Assembly: GCA_016708435.1 (NCBI GenBank)
Contig: JADJFV010000001.1
Span: 930,001 to 994,000, forward strand
Direction of reading: 5' to 3'
DNA: 64,000 bases
Source of the DNA: Leptospiraceae bacterium
GTDB lineage: Bacteria; Spirochaetota; Leptospiria; Leptospirales; Leptospiraceae
This document shows positions 42,803-51,056 of this stretch, piece after piece. Numbering within the stretch: the first letter of the stretch is position 1; each line of letters starts with the position of its first letter. The notes under the pieces were generated by a model. That model was given only the letters and a program-made list of their open reading frames with translations, made no database searches and was not told the DNA's origin. Position numbers and translations under genes: made by a program.

Positions 42803-44026
42803 TTACCTGATTTTTTCTTTTGCGATTTTAGAATCCATGATTGTTTTTTTGCGGTAATATTGAACTAACTTCTCCAACTCCGCCAAATCATAGCATTTTA
42901 TTCTATCTTGATCAATCTTCAGAAATTTATTCGCATCAAATAGTGAATATAGAATTTTTTCGTCGCGATTATCAGATAGACCCACCATTTTAAGTAAATC
43001 TCTTACGGTAATATCAAAGTCATAAAAAGACTTTGGAATTATTTTCGCTCTGTTCTTTTCAGCTAAAGTTAAGAGTGTATCCGCAATTCTACCTTGCGGA
43101 TCTTTTATCATTAAATTTGCTAACTGCTTGTAAGCGATCCAGATTCTTTCTGACAAAATTGTAATTAGGCGACTTGCTAGTTGAGGTTGTGCTTTAACCA
43201 TACCTTCGAAGTTTGCCTTATTGATTGCAAGGACATCTGTATATCCGAATGCCACTGCTGAAGCGGAACGAGGCTTGTTATCTAAAATTGCCATCTCGCC
43301 AAAAATATCACCTGTCTGTAAGACTGCTAACATAACTTCATTGTTATTTACAATTTTTGAAATTTTAACTTTACCACTTTGAATAATGTATAGTTCACGA
43401 CCCGGTTCATGCTCACAAAATATTACTTTGTTATCTGCGTAGGATCTATTAAACTTAGTTTCATCAATCGGTGGTAAGGCAATTGGCTGGTTTAAAGACA
43501 TCAACTTTTTCTTTACTTGCGGCACATATTGACCAGTTGGTAGGTATTTTAAATAGCTTTGATAGGCATATGTGGCATGTTCAATGTTGCCTTGACTAAA
43601 ATAATATTCACCCATATTGTATAATTGATTTAAGTCTTCGCTGACCGTATTCCTAAATGATAACCTAGTAATTGTTTGGTCAAATTGACGTAATTTCATT
43701 GAGAAATAACGAATAATTTTCATGGCAACAGGAGTATTTCGTTGAATTAATGTGCCAAATTGATCATAGCTTACCGAAATAAGAGACACATTCGTCAACG
43801 CTCTTGCCGACTCAATCTGCGGGTGTTGGCTCATTGCAGCTACAACGCCAAAAAAATCTCCAGGACCAACAACTTGATTTGGATCTTCCCCAACGACTGG
43901 ATTTTCGCGGCCAACACTTACCTTGCCTTCACGGACAATATAAAAATTATACGCTTCCTTCTTACCTTCTACAATAATATAAGAATTTGCCGTATAGTTA
44001 ACGATTTGGAAGCTTGGTGTAGACAT
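42803..44026 (-). CDS. Protein with two cyclic nucleotide-binding domains
   Basis: 407 residues. cNMP domain 1 is residues about 10-120, a TPR-like helical pair lies at about 135-175, and cNMP domain 2 is about 190-310 with GDIFGEMAILDNKPRSASAV, an intact phosphate-binding cassette. In domain 1 the same region reads GDFFGVVAAMSQHPQIESAR and lacks the key RxA arrangement. The C-terminal 90 residues may be a degenerate Crp-type winged helix (VRDLLKMVGLSDNRDE). It is thus a cAMP/cGMP-responsive regulator or scaffold. It probably forms an operon with the Ppx/GppA gene. Confidence 0.82.
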   Translation of the reverse strand: MSTPSFQIVNYTANSYIIVEGKKEAYNFYIVREGKVSVGRENPVVGEDPNQVVGPGDFFGVVAAMSQHPQIESARALTNVSLISVSYDQFGTLIQRNTPVAMKIIRYFSMKLRQFDQTITRLSFRNTVSEDLNQLYNMGEYYFSQGNIEHATYAYQSYLKYLPTGQYVPQVKKKLMSLNQPIALPPIDETKFNRSYADNKVIFCEHEPGRELYIIQSGKVKISKIVNNNEVMLAVLQTGDIFGEMAILDNKPRSASAVAFGYTDVLAINKANFEGMVKAQPQLASRLITILSERIWIAYKQLANLMIKDPQGRIADTLLTLAEKNRAKIIPKSFYDFDITVRDLLKMVGLSDNRDEKILYSLFDANKFLKIDQDRIKCYDLAELEKLVQYYRKKTIMDSKIAKEKIR

Positions 44027-44147
44027 TAATAAGTTACTCTTATTTTAAAATTAATCATTTGAATATTATTATAAATATGTTTCCTTTACAAATATTATTT
44101 CCCTTCTATAAGAATCAATGTTTTATTTGAATTTTAGCTTAATATTT

Positions 44148-44711
44148 TTATTCTTTGTTCATTTCTTCTTTTATTTGGAATCCATCTTCTTCCAAAATTT
44201 GATTTTGCTTCAATTCTATTTCTGCATCTTTAGCAATCTTGCTCGAATATAGTTGATTTCTTACATTTTCTAGAATTTTCTTGCCATCTTTTGATCTACC
44301 AACCATTAACATTTTCTTTCCTGCATCCAAATAAGAAGTAAGTCCATCTTCCGTTGTGGGATTTTCTCTATATATTAATAAGTCAACTTTAATAGAGTCA
44401 TCTAGCATATCCTTCTTTTTATAGGCAATGCTTAATAGCTTTAGAGATTTCAGAGTTGCAGAATGTCCCGGAAATAAAAAGAGAAATTCGTTTATTTTAT
44501 CAATGCAACTTTTATAATTCCCGTCTTTAAACTGCTCCGAAGCCTTCAAAAAATACATTTCACCTTGGCTTTGTCTTTGTGTTTTAAATATTTCAGTATA
44601 ATTGTCTGAATTAAGTTGAGCAAAACTTGACTGACATATACCAAAAAAAGACAATAAAATGAATCCTAAATTAATTGCAAAGACTCTTGACACAATTTTA
44701 TTATCGAACAA
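44148..44711 (-). CDS. Exported TPR-like protein
   Basis: 187 residues. A signal peptide (FAINLGFILLSFFGICQSSF) is followed by helical repeats such as YFLKASEQFKDGNYKSCIDK and LLSIAYKKKDMLDDSIKVDL, of the TPR or YbgF/BamD-like type. Likely periplasmic. The start is uncertain because the leader before the hydrophobic core is long. It is divergent from the septoil-knot gene. Confidence 0.65.
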   Translation of the reverse strand: MFDNKIVSRVFAINLGFILLSFFGICQSSFAQLNSDNYTEIFKTQRQSQGEMYFLKASEQFKDGNYKSCIDKINEFLFLFPGHSATLKSLKLLSIAYKKKDMLDDSIKVDLLIYRENPTTEDGLTSYLDAGKKMLMVGRSKDGKKILENVRNQLYSSKIAKDAEIELKQNQILEEDGFQIKEEMNKE

Positions 44712-44749
44712 AAAATGTAAAAATCGTAGAATCTTAATTGGAGTTTGTT

Positions 44750-45061
44750 ATGAAAATGAAAATATTTATTCTGATTTTAGTTGGATTGTTCCCATTATCG
44801 GCTGGTAATGTCGGCAGTGACTGCACATTTAAAGGGAAAAAGCTATTCGGTAAAATACAAATCGTGAGTTCTTTCCCTGATATAAAAGTGCAAGTAGTTG
44901 ACTCCTTTCCGGACTTAAAGGTTCAAATGGTAAATTCTTTTCCAAGTTCGTGTGGTAAATGGCAATCAGTTACATCCTTTCCTGATTTAAAAATTCAGTT
45001 TGTAACCTCTTTTCCTGATATCAAAATTAAATACGAAAGTTCCTTTCCTGGAATTCCTTAA
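44750..45061 (+). CDS. Septoil-knot (PF19647-like) secreted protein
   Basis: 103 residues from MKMKIFILILVGLFPLSAG, a signal peptide. The mature part is seven short repeats of about 10-13 residues, such as VSSFPDIKVQVV, DSFPDLKVQMV and TSFPDLKIQFV, closing SSFPGIP, with two cysteines. That repeat pattern fits the 7(1) septoil-knot domain family, a recently recognised knotted fold of unknown function. The ATG at 44750 has TTGGAG seven bases upstream; a TTG at 44738 overlaps that site and is unlikely to be the start. Confidence 0.75.
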   Translation: MKMKIFILILVGLFPLSAGNVGSDCTFKGKKLFGKIQIVSSFPDIKVQVVDSFPDLKVQMVNSFPSSCGKWQSVTSFPDLKIQFVTSFPDIKIKYESSFPGIP

Positions 45062-45250
45062 CTCACCTTACAAAAGGTGACTGCCCGCCGTGCCCATCGC
45101 TGGATTTGGGGCTACACCCGAACTCAATGTTGCTCCCTAATAAGGGTCGCAACATAAGGCGGGCTATTGATTTTATTAATTTATTAGATTTATCGAATAT
45201 TCTTAATTTCATTAGAACTTCCATAGTTTTATTACTTTGCGTAAGGTGAG
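45062..45250. mobile_element. MITE-like element with terminal inverted repeats
   Basis: 189 bp bounded by CTCACCTTAC and its perfect inverse GTAAGGTGAG. Inside are GCCCGCC/GGCGGGC and ATGTTGC/GCAACAT pairs, giving nested hairpins. It is GC-richer than the surroundings and sits between convergent genes. There is no coding capacity beyond a short shadow frame. Confidence 0.6.
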
Positions 45251-45253
45251 TCC

Positions 45254-45865
45254 TTAATTTTTTTTCTTCCAAAGTAAACGATCTTCTCTTAGTTTTTTTT
45301 CATTCAGGCTTGGACTAAGCCTCATCATTAGAAGGGAACTAATTTGCATATCTGCTTGGGCAGAGGAGGAAACTTTCCATTCTTGAATGAAAGGAATCAT
45401 TTGTTGAAAGATTTCCTTGTTTAAAAAATCTCCTGAGTTTGGGGTATTTGCGATTAGCCCCCAAACTTGAACTGCTTCTTTTTTTTCACGATTACTTCCT
45501 GTCTTCATTCCTCTATCCCATAAAATTCTTCCTTTTTCAAAAATGGCATCGGATCTTCGATAATTTTCAGGAGTATTGGCTAATAGGTAATCCATAATTT
45601 CGAGTTTCTTGCGATGATAGAGTTTAAGAGCATCTTCGTGTGATTTGATCTTCTTCTCTCTTAATATTGGCGCATAACGTTCGACTGTTTGGCGAAGAGT
45701 TTCAACTCGAATTTGTTTTTTCTGTTCTGATGGTAACTGTTTTAAGTTATTTTCATTTATGAAAAATTGTCCAATTGCATTCGATTGAATTTCGTAAATG
45801 TTTTCCAAAGTAAATAAGATTTCAGTTGCAGTTTTTGTTCCTTTTAACTCTGAGAGAAGATTCAT
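45254..45865 (-). CDS. Hypothetical protein, second gene of a pair
   Basis: 203 residues, helical and charged, no signal peptide or membrane segment. Its ATG overlaps the stop of the upstream gene (ATGA), so the two are co-translated. TPENYRRSDAIFEKGRILWD and KEAVQVWGLIANTPNSGDFL suggest TPR-like helices. I recognise no family. It could act with the membrane-anchored protein encoded before it. Confidence 0.65.
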   Translation of the reverse strand: MNLLSELKGTKTATEILFTLENIYEIQSNAIGQFFINENNLKQLPSEQKKQIRVETLRQTVERYAPILREKKIKSHEDALKLYHRKKLEIMDYLLANTPENYRRSDAIFEKGRILWDRGMKTGSNREKKEAVQVWGLIANTPNSGDFLNKEIFQQMIPFIQEWKVSSSAQADMQISSLLMMRLSPSLNEKKLREDRLLWKKKN

Positions 45866-46716
45866 AGAGTTCTTAAGATAATCTTCTTTAAGTTCTGATA
45901 GTATAAGTCTCTGAACATAAGAGGTAAATCACCTTTATCAGGATCATGTCCTAAAAACTTTTCAATAAAATCGGATAGCTGCTCTTCTTTTGGAAGAATT
46001 AGTGTATTATCAAAGTATTTCCTTTTATCAGCTTCTGAAATTTTTAACGGTGGTTTAAGTTTTAGAAGTTGATCGTCTTTTGTAATCTTTGCAGAAATGG
46101 CTTCGTTATCATCTTCAATCTCGTTTCGAAATTTTTTTATAATTTCATTTCTTTCTTCGTATTTAGCCAGCTCTTCAGGAGAGTTTTTAATATCTTCTTG
46201 AAATGGTTTTTCTATCGAATGAATGGTAGGAAAAACTTCTTTAACAATGATATCTTCATAAGATCGTTGTCTACGAATGTAACTCTCTGCAACAGTTCCA
46301 TCTTTAATAATATTTTCAAAATCTTCTTTAAAATTTTTTCGGAGGCCTTTAGTGTCTTTTAGGCGCTTGACTAAATCCTTCCATCCATTTTTTTCCAAGG
46401 AATCTAAATCTAGTTTAGACGCAACATCTGCATTGTCCTCATTCGATTCACCCTTTGAGTTGCCCTTAAATCCAGATTTATCACCTGCTTCTAATGCATC
46501 AGATTCAGATTCTGTAGAAAACTCCATAGACAGAAGTTCTTCCCAATTCGAAATTTCTTCTTTTATTAGGACAGGTTCATCAATTCCGCAAATTAATTCC
46601 ATTGCATGACTAAAAGGAAAAATGACCAGCAAAGAAATTGAGAGATGCATTAATAGAGAAATATAAAAGGAAATATAGAGACGGGGAGACATTGATTCAA
46701 TATTTTTCATTTGCAT
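45862..46716 (-). CDS. Membrane-anchored acidic hypothetical protein
   Basis: 284 residues. One N-terminal membrane segment (YISFYISLLMHLSISLLVIF) is followed by an acidic, probably coiled-coil region of about 240 residues (for example AEKEWEEL-like stretches such as EEISNWEELLSMEFSTESES). No family recognised. It overlaps the downstream gene by four bases. An envelope-structure role is a guess from topology only. Confidence 0.6.
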   Translation of the reverse strand: MQMKNIESMSPRLYISFYISLLMHLSISLLVIFPFSHAMELICGIDEPVLIKEEISNWEELLSMEFSTESESDALEAGDKSGFKGNSKGESNEDNADVASKLDLDSLEKNGWKDLVKRLKDTKGLRKNFKEDFENIIKDGTVAESYIRRQRSYEDIIVKEVFPTIHSIEKPFQEDIKNSPEELAKYEERNEIIKKFRNEIEDDNEAISAKITKDDQLLKLKPPLKISEADKRKYFDNTLILPKEEQLSDFIEKFLGHDPDKGDLPLMFRDLYYQNLKKIILRTL

Positions 46717-46790
46717 TCGTATAGGTCAAGTAAATATTGAATCTGAGCGTCGGCTCATCGAATAGAATTCAATAATTCAAATAACCAATC

Positions 46791-48452
46791 ATGAAAAAAT
46801 TTATTACCGCATTTTTAGCGATCCTAGTTCTAATAATTTCAATTAGATCTTCTAGATTCTTATACCAAAGTTTGGATTGGTCTTTGGCATATTGCATTGA
46901 TATGGTGTTGATGAAGTTTTTTGCATGGTCACTTGATCGTGGAATCTGGCCTTACACAGATATATATACTTATAACTTACCAATGACAATTTATATAAAC
47001 TGGGTCGCTCTCAAAGTTTTTGGGGATAGCTCTTGGGGTTTTCGCCTACTAGATGTTAGCTGGTTAGTTTTTTTAACGGGAGTAACATTCATTTATCTCA
47101 AGAGAAAAGTTACTGCGGTTATTATTGCATTGGTCGGTGCAAGTCTTTGTCTTACTCTTAGTGAGAATGCTACAAACTTTGGAGCATTCCAAAGAGAAAC
47201 TATGATGCTTCCATTTTGGATTCTATCTTTAATTTCTTACGATAAAATAATAGAGGGCAAATCTCAGAGATTACATGGATTTTTACTGGGAACATATATT
47301 TGTTTTTCTGCATTGGTAAAACCAACAGGCTTTCTTTTATTGATATTAATTTTAATTTCTCTTTTGTGGCGCTCACTCACTAATTCAAAGTTTTCATGGA
47401 AGGATACAGCATTCTTTTACTTGAGCATTTTTGTCGGTGGATTTTTAGTTTTGTTTTTTTCATTACTACCTTTTATTATTCATGGAAATTTAGTTGCCTC
47501 TTTTAAAGGTTGGCTTAGTTATTTCAAAGATCTTTCAATTTCTTTAGAAATTCTTTCGCCAACTGAATTGGTTGGAAATATATTTACTTTTGCACCGTCT
47601 CATTGGTTTATACCACTCAATGAACCAATCGCTGAATTCCAAAACAATGGACATCTTTCTTTGTTTCATTTCTGCCTAATCAGTATATACCTCTATCTGT
47701 TACTTTTAAATAAAATAGATGTAGGACCATTTATGATATTACTTAGCGGTCTTTTAAATTATTTAATTCAGGCAAAAGGATTTGCTTATCATTTATTTCC
47801 TGTATGGTTTGCTGTATTGTTAATGATAACACTTTTATTAGATTTTTTTTATAAAGCATCTACGGAGAAAAAGAAATGGATTTCATTCGGATCGGTTTCC
47901 ATTATTATAATCATCGGGATAACGGTTGTAAATCAGCAATCAAGATCTTTGAGGCTTTATAGAGGAACTGAACTCTATACAGATTTTAATCAAACAAAGA
48001 AAGATACTCAAAAAATTGAAGTATTGGAAGTGTTAAAAAAAATAAATTCTGAAATAAAAATTAAACCGGCTAAAATTCAAGTTTTTGAAGCATATCATTC
48101 CGTGACACTTAATTCTATAATGGATGAGAATATGCATTTAGTTAGCAAATATCCAGAAGCATATATTTTTTATAATGATAGTCCGAACATGAACAAGTAT
48201 AAGTTGGATATGCTTCATAGTCTCAATGCCGAAAAACCAGATATAATCGTTCTTAACAAAGAAGGAACGTTTCGACGAAGTAAAGACTTGTTTCAGACTT
48301 TTCCAGAACTCAACGATTTTCTGAAAGAGTATACCTTGGAAAAAAAAGTAAGAGAAATTAACAATGTTACTTACTTTATCTATACTTTAAACCCAGAGAA
48401 AAATATCCCAAGACTGGAACTAGAAAGTAAAAGGAAGATCTCGAATCCTTAG
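46791..48452 (+). CDS. GT-C-type membrane glycosyltransferase
   Basis: 553 residues with about ten membrane segments and a soluble C-terminal part of about 130 residues. The first loop contains DWSLAYCIDMVLMKFF and GIWPYTDIYTYNLPMTIYIN, placing it with polyprenyl-phosphate-sugar enzymes (GT39/GT83-like), but the exact acidic motif is weaker than in the protein at 2460. The acceptor is unknown. Its 3' end overlaps the small convergent ORF at 48420 by 33 bases. Confidence 0.75.
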   Translation: MKKFITAFLAILVLIISIRSSRFLYQSLDWSLAYCIDMVLMKFFAWSLDRGIWPYTDIYTYNLPMTIYINWVALKVFGDSSWGFRLLDVSWLVFLTGVTFIYLKRKVTAVIIALVGASLCLTLSENATNFGAFQRETMMLPFWILSLISYDKIIEGKSQRLHGFLLGTYICFSALVKPTGFLLLILILISLLWRSLTNSKFSWKDTAFFYLSIFVGGFLVLFFSLLPFIIHGNLVASFKGWLSYFKDLSISLEILSPTELVGNIFTFAPSHWFIPLNEPIAEFQNNGHLSLFHFCLISIYLYLLLLNKIDVGPFMILLSGLLNYLIQAKGFAYHLFPVWFAVLLMITLLLDFFYKASTEKKKWISFGSVSIIIIIGITVVNQQSRSLRLYRGTELYTDFNQTKKDTQKIEVLEVLKKINSEIKIKPAKIQVFEAYHSVTLNSIMDENMHLVSKYPEAYIFYNDSPNMNKYKLDMLHSLNAEKPDIIVLNKEGTFRRSKDLFQTFPELNDFLKEYTLEKKVREINNVTYFIYTLNPEKNIPRLELESKRKISNP

Positions 48453-48650
48453 ATCCTCTACGGCTTGTTTTTGCTTTGAGGTCTTTTTCCATTTCTTACG
48501 AGAACGAGATTTAGGTTTTGCCTTTTTATTTTGATTTAAGGACTCTAACAGATTTTCGACCATAGCATTAATTTGATTAAAATCTTCCTGATTAGATGTA
48601 AGGCTTTCTTCAGTTTGTTCAGGTTGATGCTTAAATAGTGAGTTATTCAT
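48420..48650 (-). CDS. Small basic-tailed hypothetical protein
   Basis: 76 residues. The N-terminal half is Asn/Gln/Glu-rich (EESLTSNQEDFNQINAMVEN) and the C-terminal half is strongly basic (KKAKPKSRSRKKWKKTSKQK). AAGAGGT nine bases before the ATG is a good ribosome binding site, which is why I keep it despite its 33-base overlap with the convergent glycosyltransferase gene. It may bind nucleic acid. No family recognised. Confidence 0.5.
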   Translation of the reverse strand: MNNSLFKHQPEQTEESLTSNQEDFNQINAMVENLLESLNQNKKAKPKSRSRKKWKKTSKQKQAVEDLRIRDLPFTF

Positions 48651-48808
48651 AGTTTTTACCTCTTTTTCAATTGTATGTATGGATGGGACAAGTTGGAATC
48701 GATTAATGAATTAAACTAGTTTCACTTAAAAAATTAACCAGAGTGAAATTGACTCGATAAAATAAAAATCTTGCAATTAGTTACCATTGCCATTACAAAG
48801 GACATACG

Positions 48809-50278
48809 ATGTTGGATATAGATGATTTAGTTACCAAGCTGATAAAGGGTCAGCCAATTTCCGTTCGTTTTAAGTATACGAACGATAAAGTTTTACAGGA
48901 ATTCCATGTTTTATTTATTCATATTTTGGGATATTTCGACCAATTATTTTTATTAGAAGTCTCTTTTACAATTCTCAAAGAAATTTTATATAATGCAAGT
49001 AAGGCGAATGCAAAAAGGCTTTTTTTTATTAGAGAAGAACTGGATATTTCAAATCCTGAAGATTACCAAAAAGGGATGGCCATTTTTGCTGATGAAGTGA
49101 CGATGAAATGGGCAGACCAACAAGCCTATCTTGATAAATCGCATTTTTACATTCAATTTGATGCGAAGATCAAAGACAATGTTTTATATGTTCAAGCCGA
49201 GAATAACGCACCAGTTTTACCAGAAGAGCAAGAACGAATATTTAAGCGAATAGAAGCTGCAAAGAAATACAATGATTTATCGGATGCATTTATGGACATG
49301 TCTGATTCTACAGAGAGTGCTGGGCTAGGACTTATTCTAACCCAAATTCTTTTAAAGAATTCAGGAATCGGTCGTGATAATTTCCGCATTGAGTTTCAAG
49401 GTGACAAGACGATTGCTCATTTTAAAATTCCTGGTCAAGTCGTTCCGATCATAACCAATAGCAAATTTAATGAGCAAATACTGAATGAAATTGAAGGCTT
49501 GCCTCCTTTACCACAAAGTGTTAGCAAAATTATTATGCTTTGTAATAAGCCTGATACTGATATTAATATTCTAACGAATGAAATTGAAAAAGATGCAGTA
49601 TTAAGTGCAGACTTATTAAAACTATCCAATTCATCTTTATTCATTACTCGCAATAAAGCAAATACTGTATTATCCGCTGTCAAAGTAGTTGGTTTAAAGA
49701 ATATAAAAAATATGTTATATGTTTCCGGTGTTCGCAAAATCATGGGTAACCGCTACGACAAAGTTCAAAAGATATGGGATCATTGTGCAAAATGTAGTTT
49801 CTTTGCAAAGGTCATAGCCTTGGATAGTTCTAAGCATAAACTCGCTGACCTGGCTGCAACCGGTGGCTTGCTGCATGATATTGGTAAGTTAATCATTCTC
49901 TCGCTTGATAAGAAGATTGTAGATAAAATGACGAATTTTCAAATGCAAGAGAAAGATAGTTCTGTTTTAATTGAGGAATTTACAGTCGGAATCAGCCATG
50001 CAGATATAGGAGGGCGATTGCTAAAGAAATGGTCGTTTCCTGAAGATTTGATTCATATTGTAGAATTCCATCACAGACCTTTTCTTGCGCCTCCTGAGCA
50101 CAAAGATTTACTAGAAATTGTTTATCTAGCAAATATGATGTTGGATGCATTAGATAATCGAGCTAATTTTTTCACTATTAACCAGGAAATTCTGAAAAAT
50201 TTCAAATTGGATAATGAAGCTGTTTTTAATAAGTATTTAGAAAAAATAGATCAACAGTTTAAAGTATCCCACTATTAA
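48809..50278 (+). CDS. GHKL-like domain fused to HDOD domain
   Basis: 489 residues. Residues about 45-215 resemble a degenerate GHKL ATPase (ILKEILYNASKANAKR as N-box, ENNAP, ESAGLGLILTQILLKN as G2 box) without a phospho-acceptor His domain. Residues about 225-430 form an HDOD domain (LPPLPQSVSKIIMLC, SADLLKLSNSSLF) with an intact-looking GGLLHDIGKLIIL and FHHRP. HDOD proteins act in signalling without proven enzyme activity. The ABC ATPase gene starts six bases later. Confidence 0.8.
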   Translation: MLDIDDLVTKLIKGQPISVRFKYTNDKVLQEFHVLFIHILGYFDQLFLLEVSFTILKEILYNASKANAKRLFFIREELDISNPEDYQKGMAIFADEVTMKWADQQAYLDKSHFYIQFDAKIKDNVLYVQAENNAPVLPEEQERIFKRIEAAKKYNDLSDAFMDMSDSTESAGLGLILTQILLKNSGIGRDNFRIEFQGDKTIAHFKIPGQVVPIITNSKFNEQILNEIEGLPPLPQSVSKIIMLCNKPDTDINILTNEIEKDAVLSADLLKLSNSSLFITRNKANTVLSAVKVVGLKNIKNMLYVSGVRKIMGNRYDKVQKIWDHCAKCSFFAKVIALDSSKHKLADLAATGGLLHDIGKLIILSLDKKIVDKMTNFQMQEKDSSVLIEEFTVGISHADIGGRLLKKWSFPEDLIHIVEFHHRPFLAPPEHKDLLEIVYLANMMLDALDNRANFFTINQEILKNFKLDNEAVFNKYLEKIDQQFKVSHY

Positions 50279-50284
50279 AATAGA

Positions 50285-51055
50285 TTGCTAGAACTTAAAA
50301 ATGTTTCCTTCGTTCGAAGTGATAGATATATTTTAAGAAATATTAATATATCTATTGAGCCTAATCAAAATTGGGTGATTTTAGGAAAGAATGGGTCAGG
50401 CAAAACAACTCTTATTAATTTGATTTTTGGTTACCATTGGCCGACTGTTGGTATCGTGAAAGTTTTTGGGAAGACTTATGGAGAATTTCCAATTAGGAAT
50501 ATTCAACATAGGATTGGAATTTTGCAAAGCTATTACCAAGAGGAAAGAGTTCAGAGAAATCTCTCTGTAAAAGAAGTAATTGCGACGGGACTTTTAAATT
50601 CTATTGGAATATACTCAGATCTAAATTCTTCTCAAGAACAAAAGTTAGATTTGATTCTAAAAAAAAACTTGTGGATTAAAAACCCCGATCAAAATTACAG
50701 CTTGTTATCCGCTGGAGAAAAGAAAAAAATATTATTATTACGAGCCTTGATTTCTGATCCAGAAATTTTGATTTTGGATGAACCCTGCTCGTCACTAGAT
50801 TTGTCCGCGCGTGAGGATTTTTTTGCGTTGCTAGAGGCATATAAGCTTAATGGGCGAACGATAATTTTAATTACTCATAGAACTGACGAAATTCCAAACT
50901 ACTTTAATTATGCGCTGCTTCTAAAGGACGGAGAAATTGTTGCATCCGGATTAAAGGAAAAAATTTTTACATCTGATAATTTATCCAATACTTACGATCT
51001 AAAGGTTGAGTTAATAGAGAGAAGCGGTCAATACTTTACGAATGTTATCAAATAA
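50285..51055 (+). CDS. ABC transporter ATP-binding protein
   Basis: 256 residues. Walker A GKNGSGKTTLIN, signature LLSAGEKKKILLLRAL, Walker B ILILDEPCSSLD and the switch His in LITHRTDE are all present. The layout (start LELKNVSFVRSDRYILRN) is that of ModF/PhnC-like or molybdate/iron-type importer ATPases, but no permease gene is adjacent. The start is TTG at 50285; there is no earlier ATG and the N-terminal beta strand begins at once. It is likely co-transcribed with the HDOD gene. Confidence 0.85.
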   Translation: MLELKNVSFVRSDRYILRNINISIEPNQNWVILGKNGSGKTTLINLIFGYHWPTVGIVKVFGKTYGEFPIRNIQHRIGILQSYYQEERVQRNLSVKEVIATGLLNSIGIYSDLNSSQEQKLDLILKKNLWIKNPDQNYSLLSAGEKKKILLLRALISDPEILILDEPCSSLDLSAREDFFALLEAYKLNGRTIILITHRTDEIPNYFNYALLLKDGEIVASGLKEKIFTSDNLSNTYDLKVELIERSGQYFTNVIK

Positions 51056-51056
51056 A

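Noticed and set aside
45063..45272. Minus-strand 69-codon ORF downstream of the hypothetical pair
   Set aside because: It lies almost wholly inside the MITE-like element and is explained by it.
49192..49743. Several antisense ORFs inside the HDOD gene (and likewise inside the hybrid kinase, FlcA-like and branching enzyme genes)
   Set aside because: They overlap clearly assigned domains on the other strand and have no recognisable content of their own.
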